From: Zasmidium citrigriseum
Lineage: Eukaryota; Ascomycota; Dothideomycetes; Mycosphaerellales; Mycosphaerellaceae
Assembly (NCBI GenBank): GCA_002786025.1
Contig: NHNW01000009.1
Span: 378,376-442,375, forward strand
DNA: 64,000 nt
Reading direction: 5' to 3'
Within the stretch, counting starts at the first letter, position 1. Each line of letters opens with the position of its first letter. Below are positions 41,263 to 51,132 of the stretch, piece by piece. Under the pieces are notes generated by a model that searched no databases, was not told the DNA's origin, and was given only the letters and a program-made list of their open reading frames with translations. The position numbers and the translations under genes were made by a program.

Positions 41263-42096
41263 CTAACCCACAAGTTTCCATCTTCCCTCTTTGTCCTCAA
41301 TGCCTTGACCGTAGTTCCAAAAGGGGTCTTTTGCCTTCGCCGGGCCAAGACCGACCATGTACCTCATCCACTTCGGCTGGCCATGCTCGTCTGCCCTGCA
41401 CGCCCAAGCGGACATATCCGCTTTTTCCATACTTATCACAGCTTCAAGTAGGTCCTGACAGATACCTGGGTCCTCCCTTAGGGGTTCGATATCTTCCCAG
41501 TCGAGGTCGTGGGAGTTGACAATGAAGATGGTCTGTTCCGCAAGATACTTGCTTACCAACGAGCCTCGAGGACAAGAAGCAAACGCCTCCTTCATGGACT
41601 CAATGTTGTTGAAGCGGATAAACTCGTCCATTTCGAACAATTGGTGCATGGCATGGTCCTGGAACTCCGGCATTTGGTACTTGTCGCCTAGTACCCAGGC
41701 CTTGATCAAGTCGATGCCGCCTCCATCTCTTGGGATCTCACCCTTGACGAGCCAGTGGACAAACACTTTCCACCCATCCACGTCGTCTTCCTCGAGACGC
41801 AAGATGCCACTCTTCGCTTCTTCGAATCTAGTGTTCGTGAAGGCCGCTGTGAAGTAGTCCGATGCGGCGCAGATGAGGGTCTTCTGGATGAGCAATGGCT
41901 TTGGGTCGTCGGCGATGAAGATTCTGACGAGAGTATCATCTCGCATGAGTCTTTGACAAGTCAACATTAGCGATGACTTCTCTCGTGGAATTGCACAATG
42001 GACTTACTGGAAGATGCGGTCAGCGTTTTCGCTGTGGGCGGCGGCGTCCGTATTGCCGTCGCGCATGCCCCAGTTGACTGGCTCTTTTGGCGGCAT
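41263..42096 (-). CDS. BTB/POZ domain protein (tandem copy 2)
   Basis: The model has two exons (42008-42096, 41263-41950), 258 residues; the 57-nt intron begins GTAAGT. The BTB/POZ domain starts at about residue 30: RDDTLVRIFIADDPKPLLIQ, ICAASDYFTAAF, LEEDDVDGWKVFVHWL, then LIKAWVLGDKYQMPEFQDHA. It aligns along its whole length with the adjacent copy, sharing LIKAW.LGDKY, SMKEAF/EMKEAF, ICQDLLEAV/NCQDLLEAV and EPKWLRWMVG/QPKWMRYMVG, with identity around 40 percent by eye. Both keep one intron near the 5' end at a comparable position. Copy 2 has a longer N-terminus. No nuclear signal or extra domain seen. Likely a tandem duplication, now diverged. Function unknown. Confidence 0.83.
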
Positions 42097-42340
42097 GGTC
42101 GATGTTGTATGTCGAGGCTGTGAGGTCCAAAAATTCGAAAGAAGCCGACAGGTCGAACAAACCTCGCAAATGGAAGGCACGCTCGGGCCGCGCTGTCGCA
42201 CTTTCACATGACGCCAAGACATGCTCCTTACCGAGACTGACTTCATCAACATCAAGCATTCGATAGAGCTGCATGTTGGAAAATCAGAAATACATCTTGC
42301 ATTGAACAGAATCGCATCCACATACTCACGCCCACTTCCC

Positions 42341-44038
42341 TCACTCCTCCCTACAATCATCACAAAACCACTTCTTCTCCTCCGGCGCCTCCTCAATCCC
42401 CACACAATCAAAATGAAACCACTGCTTCTCACACTCCTCGCCATCACAAGCCAGCATCCTCCCAGACTCAGGCTTGCCGCAATAGCAGTACTTCGCCCCA
42501 TCATTCTCATCCGTCTTCCTCGCCTTCGAAGATTTCTCGTACGTTCCTTCCCAATCGCCACAATCCTCCGCCTTGCGCTTCTTACTCGACTTCTCACTTG
42601 ACTTCTTACTAGTCTTCTCATAGTTCTCCTCCCAACCTTGGCAGCTCTGCACCTCCCTCCTTAGCGCCCTCGTCTCATCGACCTCCTCTTCACCAACTTC
42701 TTCCTCCTCCTCCTCCTCCTCCCCAAGCTCAACAGTATTCTCCTCCGGATCCTTCAACCCATTACAAACCTTCCTCACACCCATCTCATCCCCCTCCTCC
42801 GTCTCCTTCAACTCCGGATCGACCCAGCCCTCCGTATACGAACCCCCGAAATCAATGATCCAGAGCTCATCTTCCTGATCAACGACGAAATTATCGCCCT
42901 TCGCATCGCCCCAGATGATGCCCTTCTGATGTAGAAGATCCACCATCCGCGCTGCTTCATCCGCCCATTTCAGTCTTTTGTCTTCGTCGACGCCGCTGTC
43001 GAGCATCTTGGTAAGAGGTGTTGGGGAGGGGATGTGGTCCATGATGAAGCCCATGATCTCGCTCTTGTCGTCTGCGAAGTGGACGAGGCCTCGTAGGAGA
43101 GGAACCCGCATCTCCTTGTGGAGACCTTCTGATTCGATGCGTTTCATGACTTGAAGTTCTCGTTTTAGGGGTTGGTGTTGTGCATTGTCGACCACTTTGA
43201 GGAAGTATTGGGTGTTCTTGTGTTTCACAAGGGCAGGATGTACGGGAGCTGGATCTTCGCTTTCGTCGAGAACGGTAATATCATCGGCGGAGATCATGGG
43301 TACGTCGAGGTTGCGAAGGTACTTAGGTAAGGGCATCGAAGGGACAAGCACATCGGTTCGTTTCTGAGTCGCTGATGATGGGGGATCTTGCGGTTGGGCT
43401 TCGAGTTTGCCGTCTTCGATCGATAAGTTGTAGTAATGTGTAGGACAATGGTACCAGTCCTGCACATTTTGTCCCTTCGACTTCTTCGATGAACTCTTCG
43501 CGAACACATCCTTCAGAGGTGAAAGCATCCATCTTTCCAATGCTTTACTCGGCTCGTCTGAAGCGTCATCTTCACTCTTCTCGGAGGAGACATCCACGGC
43601 GCTGTCTTTTGCTTCATCGGACTCCGGATCTTCGTCTTCCTGGACGAACAACGGTGCTGTCGCTTTTCCGTCCTCGTCGACTTGGTCGTCTTTGCTCTGT
43701 TCGAGACGCTTCCTGTATTCTCTCGCTATGCGCTTTCCGGCCTTCGATCGATCTTGCAGATTGCTCGCATCCACGATGACATGGTATCGTTCTCCATGCA
43801 CACGTGCAGTCAAGGAGCATCCATTGTCATCATAAAAGAAATTCAGAACGTGGTACTCTGGTAGTTTACCCATCTTGACGGTAGGATATTCAGGAACAGG
43901 AAATGTAGACGAAACGACAAACGCGGAGTCCACCACAACTATACACTGTTTCAGCGCTGACGTTTGGCTTACCCGTAGGAAATGAAAGATGTCATGGTCG
44001 TTCCTGTGGTACTCTAAGGGAGATTCTTGCATCACCAC
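42341..44038 (-). CDS. protein kinase-like domain fused to a PHD finger
   Basis: The open frame has 565 residues; the likely start is the internal Met at 43873 (MGKLPEYHV), giving 510. A kinase-like domain occupies the middle: YFLKVVDNAQ with the ATP-site Lys, LKREL with the paired Glu, GIIWGDAKGDN as catalytic loop (Asp and Asn present, the usual HRD His replaced by Trp), and WIIDFGG as the metal-binding DFG. An acidic run of Glu and Lys/Ser-rich segments links it to a C-terminal PHD finger: YCYCGKP ... LACDGEEC ... WFHFDCVG ... KKWFCDDC, a complete C4HC3 set of ING type. Known: ING-type PHD fingers read methylated histone H3 tails. Inference: a chromatin-associated kinase, possibly nuclear. 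No intron is needed. Confidence 0.75.
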   Translation of the reverse strand: MVMQESPLEYHRNDHDIFHFLRVSQTSALKQCIVVVDSAFVVSSTFPVPEYPTVKMGKLPEYHVLNFFYDDNGCSLTARVHGERYHVIVDASNLQDRSKAGKRIAREYRKRLEQSKDDQVDEDGKATAPLFVQEDEDPESDEAKDSAVDVSSEKSEDDASDEPSKALERWMLSPLKDVFAKSSSKKSKGQNVQDWYHCPTHYYNLSIEDGKLEAQPQDPPSSATQKRTDVLVPSMPLPKYLRNLDVPMISADDITVLDESEDPAPVHPALVKHKNTQYFLKVVDNAQHQPLKRELQVMKRIESEGLHKEMRVPLLRGLVHFADDKSEIMGFIMDHIPSPTPLTKMLDSGVDEDKRLKWADEAARMVDLLHQKGIIWGDAKGDNFVVDQEDELWIIDFGGSYTEGWVDPELKETEEGDEMGVRKVCNGLKDPEENTVELGEEEEEEEEVGEEEVDETRALRREVQSCQGWEENYEKTSKKSSEKSSKKRKAEDCGDWEGTYEKSSKARKTDENDGAKYCYCGKPESGRMLACDGEECEKQWFHFDCVGIEEAPEEKKWFCDDCREE

Positions 44039-44464
44039 TCTCGTGCCGTGTCAGATAAGGTGTGAGCTTCCGAGATCCGCCAAACGCTAATATCGGCGCT
44101 ATCGTTAGTGCAATGCAAGGTACGATCGATCGCGTGGGCATTGACACTGCCAGCCACTTTATTATTTCTCCTCTTCATTCGACCTGTCATTTCGAGGGGA
44201 TGCGATCTCCTTCATGGCTCACAGAGAACGTCTTGTGTTCCCTGCAAGCTTGGAAGATGAGCATGCCCTTTCGCCCGAAGTCGGCCATCATCACTGACGC
44301 ATGGAGTGGTGGCAGTGAGATGCCTCTGACTTGCGAACGGACATCGCTGGAAGTGGCGTGGTTCACACCGAAGCAATGACCAAGAGGTAGAGCTCGTTCT
44401 CTCACGAGCTCATCAATCCATGGTCAATGCCGGTGCCCGAAGCTGGACAACTTATGTAGATGCA
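44039..44464. other. intergenic
   Basis: No gene supported. Holds the upstream flank of the kinase-PHD gene and the 3' flank of the arylsulfotransferase-like gene. Confidence 0.4.
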
Positions 44465-46421
44465 TCAATCCGCATGGCCGACCTTTCTCTCACGACTGGA
44501 CGACCTTCGACGGCGGAGCAATCGAATGAACAACGCCAAAACGGCCGCACAGACCATGGAGATAGCTGCGACGTTCAATAGCATCGAGTTTCCGGTGAAG
44601 GACTGCAAGCGGCCAGCTCCAGGAAGTCGTCCAAAGAAGCTGCGATCGACGACCATGCTGACGCCATGCTCGCAAACACGGCCTGTCTCGTCGATTGCCA
44701 ATAGACGGACATATCGTCCAGAAGCCTCATGATCTGTGCCACGCAAAGGCACTGCAGTCTCAAATCCGCTTTTGGAGACCTTGACAACTTCGTTCCATTC
44801 GTCGTCAAGCCCGTCCGATGCTTGGAGAAGCCATTCCCGAACTTCGGTTGCCCCATTCCAGCTCAAATACGCAACATCACGGCGAATGGCTGCAGACGGT
44901 GGGTATCGAGGTCGTCCAGTCCAAGGAAGTTTGTAAGCACGGTAGCTTTGAACATCGCCAGTCTCCCAAGACGTAGCACTGCCGAAGTGTATGTCGCAAA
45001 GAACGGAGCCGTTGCTGCTGAATTCTGTGATCACGGAACTTATCCCATACCCTACGAGAAGGTTGGCATCCTGCTTTCGTCCATACGATAGAGTCTGCAC
45101 AGATCCCTGTGTGGAAGCGCGAACATGCTGCGGGTGGATGAACTCCTGGATGAGCCGAACCGTGTAGGCGTCATCAAGCCCATTGATCTCATTGACCTTT
45201 GCCTGGTCTTTCTCGCTCAAAGTCAGACCTGCGCGAATTGAGTGCTTCTTAGATTGACGGCTTGGCCGCACTGCCTTCGATTTCGAATCGGTTGGAAACG
45301 TCATTTCCACCAGCAAACCCCGCGAGTAGGCTGCACCATACTCATAATTCCAATCCAAAGCCGCGTTATCAAAGATCGTCATCAACCGAGTGGTCACGCC
45401 TTTCTTCCTCTTTGGCGGAGAGTACGTTTTCGGAAAAGCCTCAGCAGGAATGAATCTCGCATCATGCTGCCAAGCCATGTTCAACACATGACCATCGGAG
45501 AGATCCATGAAGTCATTACCTTTGCCTCCAAGCGTCCAGATGACCTCTCCAGTCTTTCCATCGATGTACAAAATGGCATGCATGTTTCTCCCCGAGATGA
45601 GATAGTTGCCAGCTTCGTCCTTGTCCACGGCATTGAGATGGATGAAGTCGAACGGCTTCTCTCGGGTGCCTTGATCCAGGCTCTCGATTCTCATGTATGA
45701 CAAGGTCATATTGACATGTTGAGATGCTCGCCATTCGAAGATCGCCTCTCCAGTCTCGATGTCAACTTCTTGGAACAGGCAATCGTAGGCAGCTTGATTC
45801 CAGACGTCACTGAACTTGCGGCCGACTGGACGAACATCCGCCCGAATGGCCTCGAAGGTGATCATCAAAGCTGTGCCATCCGGAGTAATGGCGAACTCGT
45901 GCAAGTCTGCAAATTTCCCATTTGCGGCGCCAATCTTATGGGCAACATCGTATGAAGAGTTGAGCTGCAATACCATCAGCAGAGTCCAGACATTTCCTCT
46001 TTTCGAGAATTACCATATAATAGTGCCCAGCCCCGTGACCACGGACTCGATCATCTCCCAGCCAAAAGGTCAAGTAGTTCTCGCCTTTGTACTTCTGAAC
46101 TCTGAGATCATACGCCTGTCCTCCAAACTTGTTCGAGAAGTGGTCAGTCCAGATCAAGGTCCCATTTCCATCGAGAATCATCGGCCCAGGTTCTCGTACT
46201 TTCCAGCCTCGCGGCGTGATGAAATAGTAGCCGCCATCGTTGCAGGATGATGTGCGTTCATGGAAGTCGATCACGGGAGCTCTTGCTTTGGAGGAGATGA
46301 AGGTGTGGACTGGGTAGCTGCCATGCTTGCCGGAGATTGATGCGCCGGTGGCATCTTGAACTGATAGGACGGAACCAATGAAGAACCACAGGATTGATGA
46401 AAGGAACAATGGCCACCTCAT
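44465..46421 (-). CDS. arylsulfotransferase-like (ASST) secretory membrane protein
   Basis: The model has two exons (46014-46421, 44465-45964), 635 residues; the 49-nt intron splits GHYYM from LNSSYDV. A signal peptide (PLFLSSILWFFIGSVLSVQ) starts the protein and a transmembrane helix (LLNVAAISMVCAAVLALFIRLL) precedes a short Arg/Ser/Lys-rich tail, so it is probably a type I membrane protein. The luminal part is a fungal ASST family beta-propeller: PGPMILDGNGTLIWTD, LTFWLGDD, DLHEFAITPDGTALM, FDFIHLNAVDKDEAGNYLISGRNMHAILYIDGKTGEVIWTLGGKGNDF. Bacterial relatives transfer sulfate from aryl sulfates via a catalytic His; whether the fungal proteins are enzymes is not established. Possibly vacuolar or cell surface. 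Confidence 0.82.
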
Positions 46422-46684
46422 CGTCGAAAGACGCGAGTGAGGTTGGCATCGCGAAGAAGTTCGCGTCGTCGCCAAGAAGCTTCGGAAGGGAAAGGACGAG
46501 ATCCGAAGGATCCCGATGAACAAGGATTAAAACACCAACTCCAATTGATAGACTACATACAATTTGTATCCTGCTCTCCGTCCCTCTTGACGTTCTAAAC
46601 CCCGACAAGTTCTTACTTCCTAGCTCATAATCTTATTAATCTCATTAAATTGTCCCAGCCAACCATAAATCTTTCCACCTCTGC

Positions 46685-48123
46685 TCAAATGGTTTCAACA
46701 ACCATGGTATCGACATCATGCTGTGCCGCGGTGAACTTGCAGTCCCCGTTGTAACAATAAGCACCGTACTGGCAGTGATGACCAGAAACACAATCCCTAT
46801 CGTCGCAACACTCCCCATTCCGGCACGGCGAGAAGCGAGCAAGCCACAGCAGTGCGCACTTTTCGGCGCCGGTCAATACGCCCTCGTGCTTCCCTCGACA
46901 CCGCCCTGATGGAATCATGCAGCGTGAAAGGAAGTGTCGATAGCACAATCCACTCGACTTGAGCTTCTTTCCGACCTCCCTGTCGTACTGAGGAAGGTCG
47001 TCGTCGATGCGTTGGCCGAGTTGATTGAAATAAAGCGGGCGGCGTGGTACCTCGTCCACTCCATTGCCATTCTTGGTAGATGTTTCGAATGGCAACGCGA
47101 GCCTAGCTGGCGTCGCTGCAGGAGTCTGCGGACTATTCGGCTTCGAGGTATCGATCTTCTCGCTCCGGAAGACTTCTGGGAACTCAACCTGGCGGAAGCG
47201 GGTGGCCAGCTCTCGAAATTCCCATGGGAACTGAACAGCCTCGACGAGCGTGATCTTGTCAAAGCTGCTGAACTGTCGCAGGAAGCTCACGTAGCCTTTA
47301 TCGGCAGAGCCAGCGAGTAGGACATGCTTGCAATGCTCATTGAGCACGTCCAGCTCCATGTTCGCTGAGACACGTCAGCAGGTGGTCGACGACAAGATAG
47401 GATGTACCTCACCTTTAATTTTGGCATCAGCCGCCTCTTTATCTTCGCCAGCATCGACGAACTCCGCCAGCTGGAATTCGCGATTGAATCCAACAATGAA
47501 GTTCTGCAGGTCGTAGCTTGTCGCAATGCCGGCGTTCTGGTATGCGTGGCATAAGCCTTTCTTATTGAGGTAGATGCGTACCTTGATCTTTTGACGCGGT
47601 GGGAGGTCGAGGTGTTCGGTGAGGTATGTTTCGACCTGATGCATCAAGGTCTGAGCAGCCTGGCGGCCGCCATCGATACCAGCTTTGACAAGATTGTCGT
47701 TAAACTGGACACAAGTCAGCCAAGACCCTTCACACACGGGCCGTCCGGTGTACTCACATTCGTGCTGTCCCCGTCGACGAGGAGTACAACATAGGAAGCC
47801 GTTAGATGATTCCGGTGCATAGTACTTAGTTGATAAGATAGAGATCGGTTCTCCTCTCGGAGTCCAGTGATTATAGTGCTTAAATTATTAAATTTATCAT
47901 TCATAGGGTCTTCGACCAGTCTAGTAGTAGCTATAGTATGCTCGCGCACGAGGCGGAGTTCAGTAGATAGTTGCTGTGAGAGCAGTCAGAACATCTGTGC
48001 GCAAATTGCGCCCGGAGAGCATCGCTCACTCACCTCGACGAGAGCATTATGCATTTCATCATTTTTTCTCATCTCCTTAATCTCGTTAAGTAGTTGCTGC
48101 ATCATTGCGCTCGCGTCCATCAT
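46685..48123 (-). CDS. NYN (PIN-like)-domain protein with CCCH zinc finger
   Basis: The model has four exons (48034-48123, 47758-47973, 47413-47704, 46685-47364), 425 residues; introns are 60, 53 and 48 nt. Residues 1-85 are a coiled coil. A NYN/PIN-like domain follows: YVVLLVDGDSTNF (first acidic Asp pair), EFVDAGEDKEAADAKIK (second acidic site) and CKHVLLAGSADKGYVSFLRQF (late strand and loop). A CCCH finger (CYRHFLSRCMIPSGRCRGKH) comes near residue 355, then a dense Cys-rich segment (CRNGECCDDRDC ... CQYGAYC). This domain order is that of fungal CCCH proteins with a NYN-like N-terminal part and suggests an RNA-binding nuclease, by inference. The first exons are AT-richer than the rest. A TATA box lies about 100 bases upstream. 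Confidence 0.78.
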
Positions 48124-48694
48124 TTTCGCGATGATTTTGCGATGATTTTGATGGCAGTCGTTACTTTGGTAGTGGAGTGTAAGGAAGAGAAAGCGAATGC
48201 GGAGAAAGAGAGAAGAGCGGCGTATATATACCCATCCATCCTGCTTAGTAAGCACATAGTACATACATGTATACGTTCGCCTATTTCCTAGTACTACTTA
48301 GCCTATACTACATTTATAGTTAAAAGAAAGACGGCCAGGTATGTGGGAAGCTACGTAGAAAGTACTAGACTGTTTAAAATGCTCTTGAACATAGATGTGG
48401 TGGAGCAGAACTAGTAAAACAAAAGGTTAGGTAGGATTAATTCCAACTACGAAGACAAGATTACTACCTAATCTTACCCTCCATCGATCAGTTGTATCGT
48501 TTAGGGTATCACAAACCCATTTCTTTGAAGCTCTTCCCAACTCACGCCCATCCATCCTCTCAAGGCTGCACCTTTAACAACTTCTCCCCATTCCGCCAAC
48601 AATTAAATTCAAGTATGAACACGATGTCATTACCTCCGTCTTGCAATCTATCGTCGAAAGGTAACCTCCAAGCCATTCCAAACCCATCCCCTGC
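48124..48694. other. AT-rich intergenic region
   Basis: Notably richer in A+T than its surroundings, with many TAGTACT/CTATAC-like words, especially 48230-48480. No ORF or terminal repeats seen; a decayed mobile element is possible but unproven. Confidence 0.4.
48222..48230 (-). promoter_or_regulatory. TATA box of the NYN/CCCH gene
   Basis: The alternating TATATATA core lies about 100-108 bases upstream of the ATG at 48123 in otherwise mixed sequence. It supports the chosen start and a regulated promoter. Confidence 0.4.
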
Positions 48695-49738
48695 TCAAAC
48701 CTTCACCTTCAACAAACGTTCCGCATTCCTCCAACAAAACCCCTCCAACTCCCTCTCACTCATAATCCCACTCCCCTCAACCAACCTCACAAACTCCAAC
48801 CCCATCTCCATACTACTAAAAGGATAATCAACACTATACATAACCCTCTCCCTCCCACTATACTTCAACAAACACTCCAACGGCGGCAAAGTAAAAAGCC
48901 CACTCGTAGTAACCCAAACATTCTCCCTCCAAACCTCCATCAACCCCCTCTCCCTCTCGCCCCAATGCCTCGTACTGTGAGCCGTACGATCGAGCATAAA
49001 AGGTATCATCTCGCCCATATGGCCGAGCACGATCTTCAGTCGGGGTAAATGGTCGAAGAGCCCCGCGGCGAAGAGGCGGAGGAAGTGCAGGCCGGTTTCC
49101 GAGTGCCAGCCCCAGGCGGCGGTGGCCATCATGACGCCCGCGAAATCAGAGAACTGTCCGGAGTAGTGGTTCTGGAGATTGGTCCCGGGGTAGATGGGAT
49201 GAATATACACGGGTACATCCAATTCCACAGCCTTCTCGAAGACTTTCCAGAATTTGGGATCTTCATACCTCGTCCCGTCTTCAAGATGATTATTGATCAA
49301 CGCTCCCAAAAATCCCAATTCCTTGACACAACGTTCCAGTTCCTGGGCCGCGATTTCGGGTTCTTGCATTGGAAGCATAGCGAAGCCGGCCATTTTGCCG
49401 GAACTTTCTTTGCAGGCTGAGAAGAGCATGTCGTTGGCTTTGCGGCATTCTTCCACGGGTGTTGGACCACCGATATGGGAGAGGACTTGGAGGGAGAGTT
49501 CTCCGGCGTCGATGTCTTTGATTCGGATGTCGCCGATGTCGTCGATTTTTTCTCGGAGGTGTGGGGGAAGGTTGGAGTGTAAGGGATCTGTGAGGTTGAA
49601 GAGGCCGGAGTCGAAGTGTTCTTCGAGGGCGATTAGTTTTCGTGGCATCTTGATGGAAGTCGTGAAAGACAGATTGCGAGAGAGTGAAAATGCAGTCCTT
49701 GGAAGAAGACGAGAGATCCTGGTGAAGGTTTTATACAT
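48695..49738 (-). CDS. amidohydrolase family 2 decarboxylase (ACMSD-like)
   Basis: The frame has 347 residues and no intron; an internal Met at 49648 would give 317 (MPRKLIALEEHF). The metal-dependent hydrolase TIM barrel is shown by ALEEHF near the start (replacing the HxH of other members), VYIHPIYPG (His), VLGHMGEMIPFMLDR (His and Glu) and YSVDYPF (catalytic-type Asp). The family includes 2-amino-3-carboxymuconate semialdehyde decarboxylase, resorcylate and dihydroxybenzoate decarboxylases; sequence favours an aromatic carboxylic acid decarboxylase, substrate unknown. The first 30 residues of the long form are Arg/Ser-rich without acids and would suit a mitochondrial presequence, but the long start codon is directly followed by TATAAAA, so it may be promoter. 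Next to an isochorismatase-like gene in the same orientation. Confidence 0.82.
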   Translation of the reverse strand: MYKTFTRISRLLPRTAFSLSRNLSFTTSIKMPRKLIALEEHFDSGLFNLTDPLHSNLPPHLREKIDDIGDIRIKDIDAGELSLQVLSHIGGPTPVEECRKANDMLFSACKESSGKMAGFAMLPMQEPEIAAQELERCVKELGFLGALINNHLEDGTRYEDPKFWKVFEKAVELDVPVYIHPIYPGTNLQNHYSGQFSDFAGVMMATAAWGWHSETGLHFLRLFAAGLFDHLPRLKIVLGHMGEMIPFMLDRTAHSTRHWGERERGLMEVWRENVWVTTSGLFTLPPLECLLKYSGRERVMYSVDYPFSSMEMGLEFVRLVEGSGIMSERELEGFCWRNAERLLKVKV

Positions 49739-50077
49739 ACGAAAACGGAGATGAAGAGAACTTACAATGGCCGGTGGTACGGTCTTTATATGGTAGCTCC
49801 TATGTCCATGTTCAGCTGTTGAGGATCTTTAGGCCCGCCGTCGATGTCATTGGAGAGGCACAGCAAGGTCATTCACTCAATTGGCCAGAGATTAGCGGAC
49901 GCTAATGGGTGTTCGAATGTCGCCCTCTGGAGGGCGATTTTGCTATTTGTCCATTGATCGCCCTTCCATCACTCTTCGCAAAATGGTATCGAGAGGAATA
50001 CGTTCTTCGACCCCAATCTAAAATATGATCAGCATCTCCTTCACGATCATTCATACAGAGCCACTCACAATCACTCT
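49739..50077. other. intergenic between two catabolic-type genes
   Basis: No gene seen; upstream flank of the amidohydrolase and 3' flank of the isochorismatase-like gene. Confidence 0.4.
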
Positions 50078-50852
50078 CTACTTCCACCCACCCCTCAACC
50101 GTCCCACCGCCTCCTCCTCAGAGACAACATCCCCCATCTTCGCATCCATATCAAAAAGATTCGCCTTGTGAATCTCCTCACTCCGATCTCCACACCCTGT
50201 CCCCACAATCATAGGCCGGAAATTCCAACATTGGGCATCCAGAGTCGTGGCGCGGACACATCCTGACGTACTGACACCGCAGATGACGACCGTGTCGACT
50301 TGCTTGAAGTATAGCAGGCCGGCGAGGTCGGTGCCGAAGAAGGCTGAGGGATGCTTTTTGACAATGATGTCTTCGCCCGGAAGGGGCTCGAGGCCGGGGA
50401 GGAGGGCGGCGTAGCCGCGTTTGTCGCCTGTTCATCGATCCGTGATGAGTCCCAACAATGGCAGGTAGGATGTTCGTACCTTCTTTCCAGACATCCAGGA
50501 CCTTGGCTTTCAGGTAGAAAAGTCCAGCATCGGACATGTCTTCTCGATCATACTTGACTTGCGTCCAAATGATGGGGACTTTGCCTTCTCTCGCAGCTGC
50601 CAGGAGTCTCCTCATGACATCTGGAGATGCAGCCGAAGCTGGGTTTGAGGAGGTGTCGAGAGGTGAGCCTGGAGTGAAGTACGCCTGGCAGACGTCGACG
50701 AGGATGAGAGCTGGACGTGAGCCCTTGAATCTGCATGTCAGTCATTGTCCGCATTCTCTAGATGGAAAGGTATTTCAGACCCATCCAAGTCGATTGGCGA
50801 AGCCAGCAGCTTTGTAAGACTGAGATTCTGCGTGGTCAGTCGGTGCAGACAT
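50078..50852 (-). CDS. isochorismatase-like cysteine hydrolase
   Basis: The model has three exons (50781-50852, 50480-50723, 50078-50427), 221 residues; introns are 57 and 52 nt. The first intron uses the acceptor TTCAAG and not the earlier ATGCAG, because only that keeps the frame. The fold is shown by PALILVDVCQAYF (catalytic Asp at about 34), PIIWTQVKYDREDMSDAGLF, KKHPSAFFGTDLAGLL and VVICGVSTSGCVRATTLDA with catalytic Cys162. Relatives hydrolyse isochorismate, N-carbamoyl compounds, nicotinamide or maleamate; the substrate cannot be chosen. Same orientation and adjacent to the ACMSD-like decarboxylase, so joint work on an aromatic or N-heterocyclic acid is conceivable, but co-regulation is not shown by the sequence. 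Confidence 0.85.
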
Positions 50853-51132
50853 GGCGAGAGAATAGATCCGGTGATATATCAAATGCGAAAAGAGGGAGCA
50901 GGTATAAAGTATAAAAAGTAGATTGATATTCCTCTCCTCCCCATGCCTGCCTGCTGGCCGATAGGCCAACGACCACAGCCGAACTCCACACGAGTCAACC
51001 GCGGGCTTGTTCGAGATGCAACAAACGTACAACAGATTCGTCAGTCTTTCACACAACTCACGCTTCGACGCTTGATAAATAGATGCTCGGCCTCCACTAT
51101 CATACCTCACTTCCACCTCGTTGATCTCACAA

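Noticed and set aside
47850..48480. AT-rich block as a possible transposon
   Set aside because: No transposase frame, terminal inverted repeat or target duplication seen; exons 1-2 of the NYN/CCCH gene lie partly within it.
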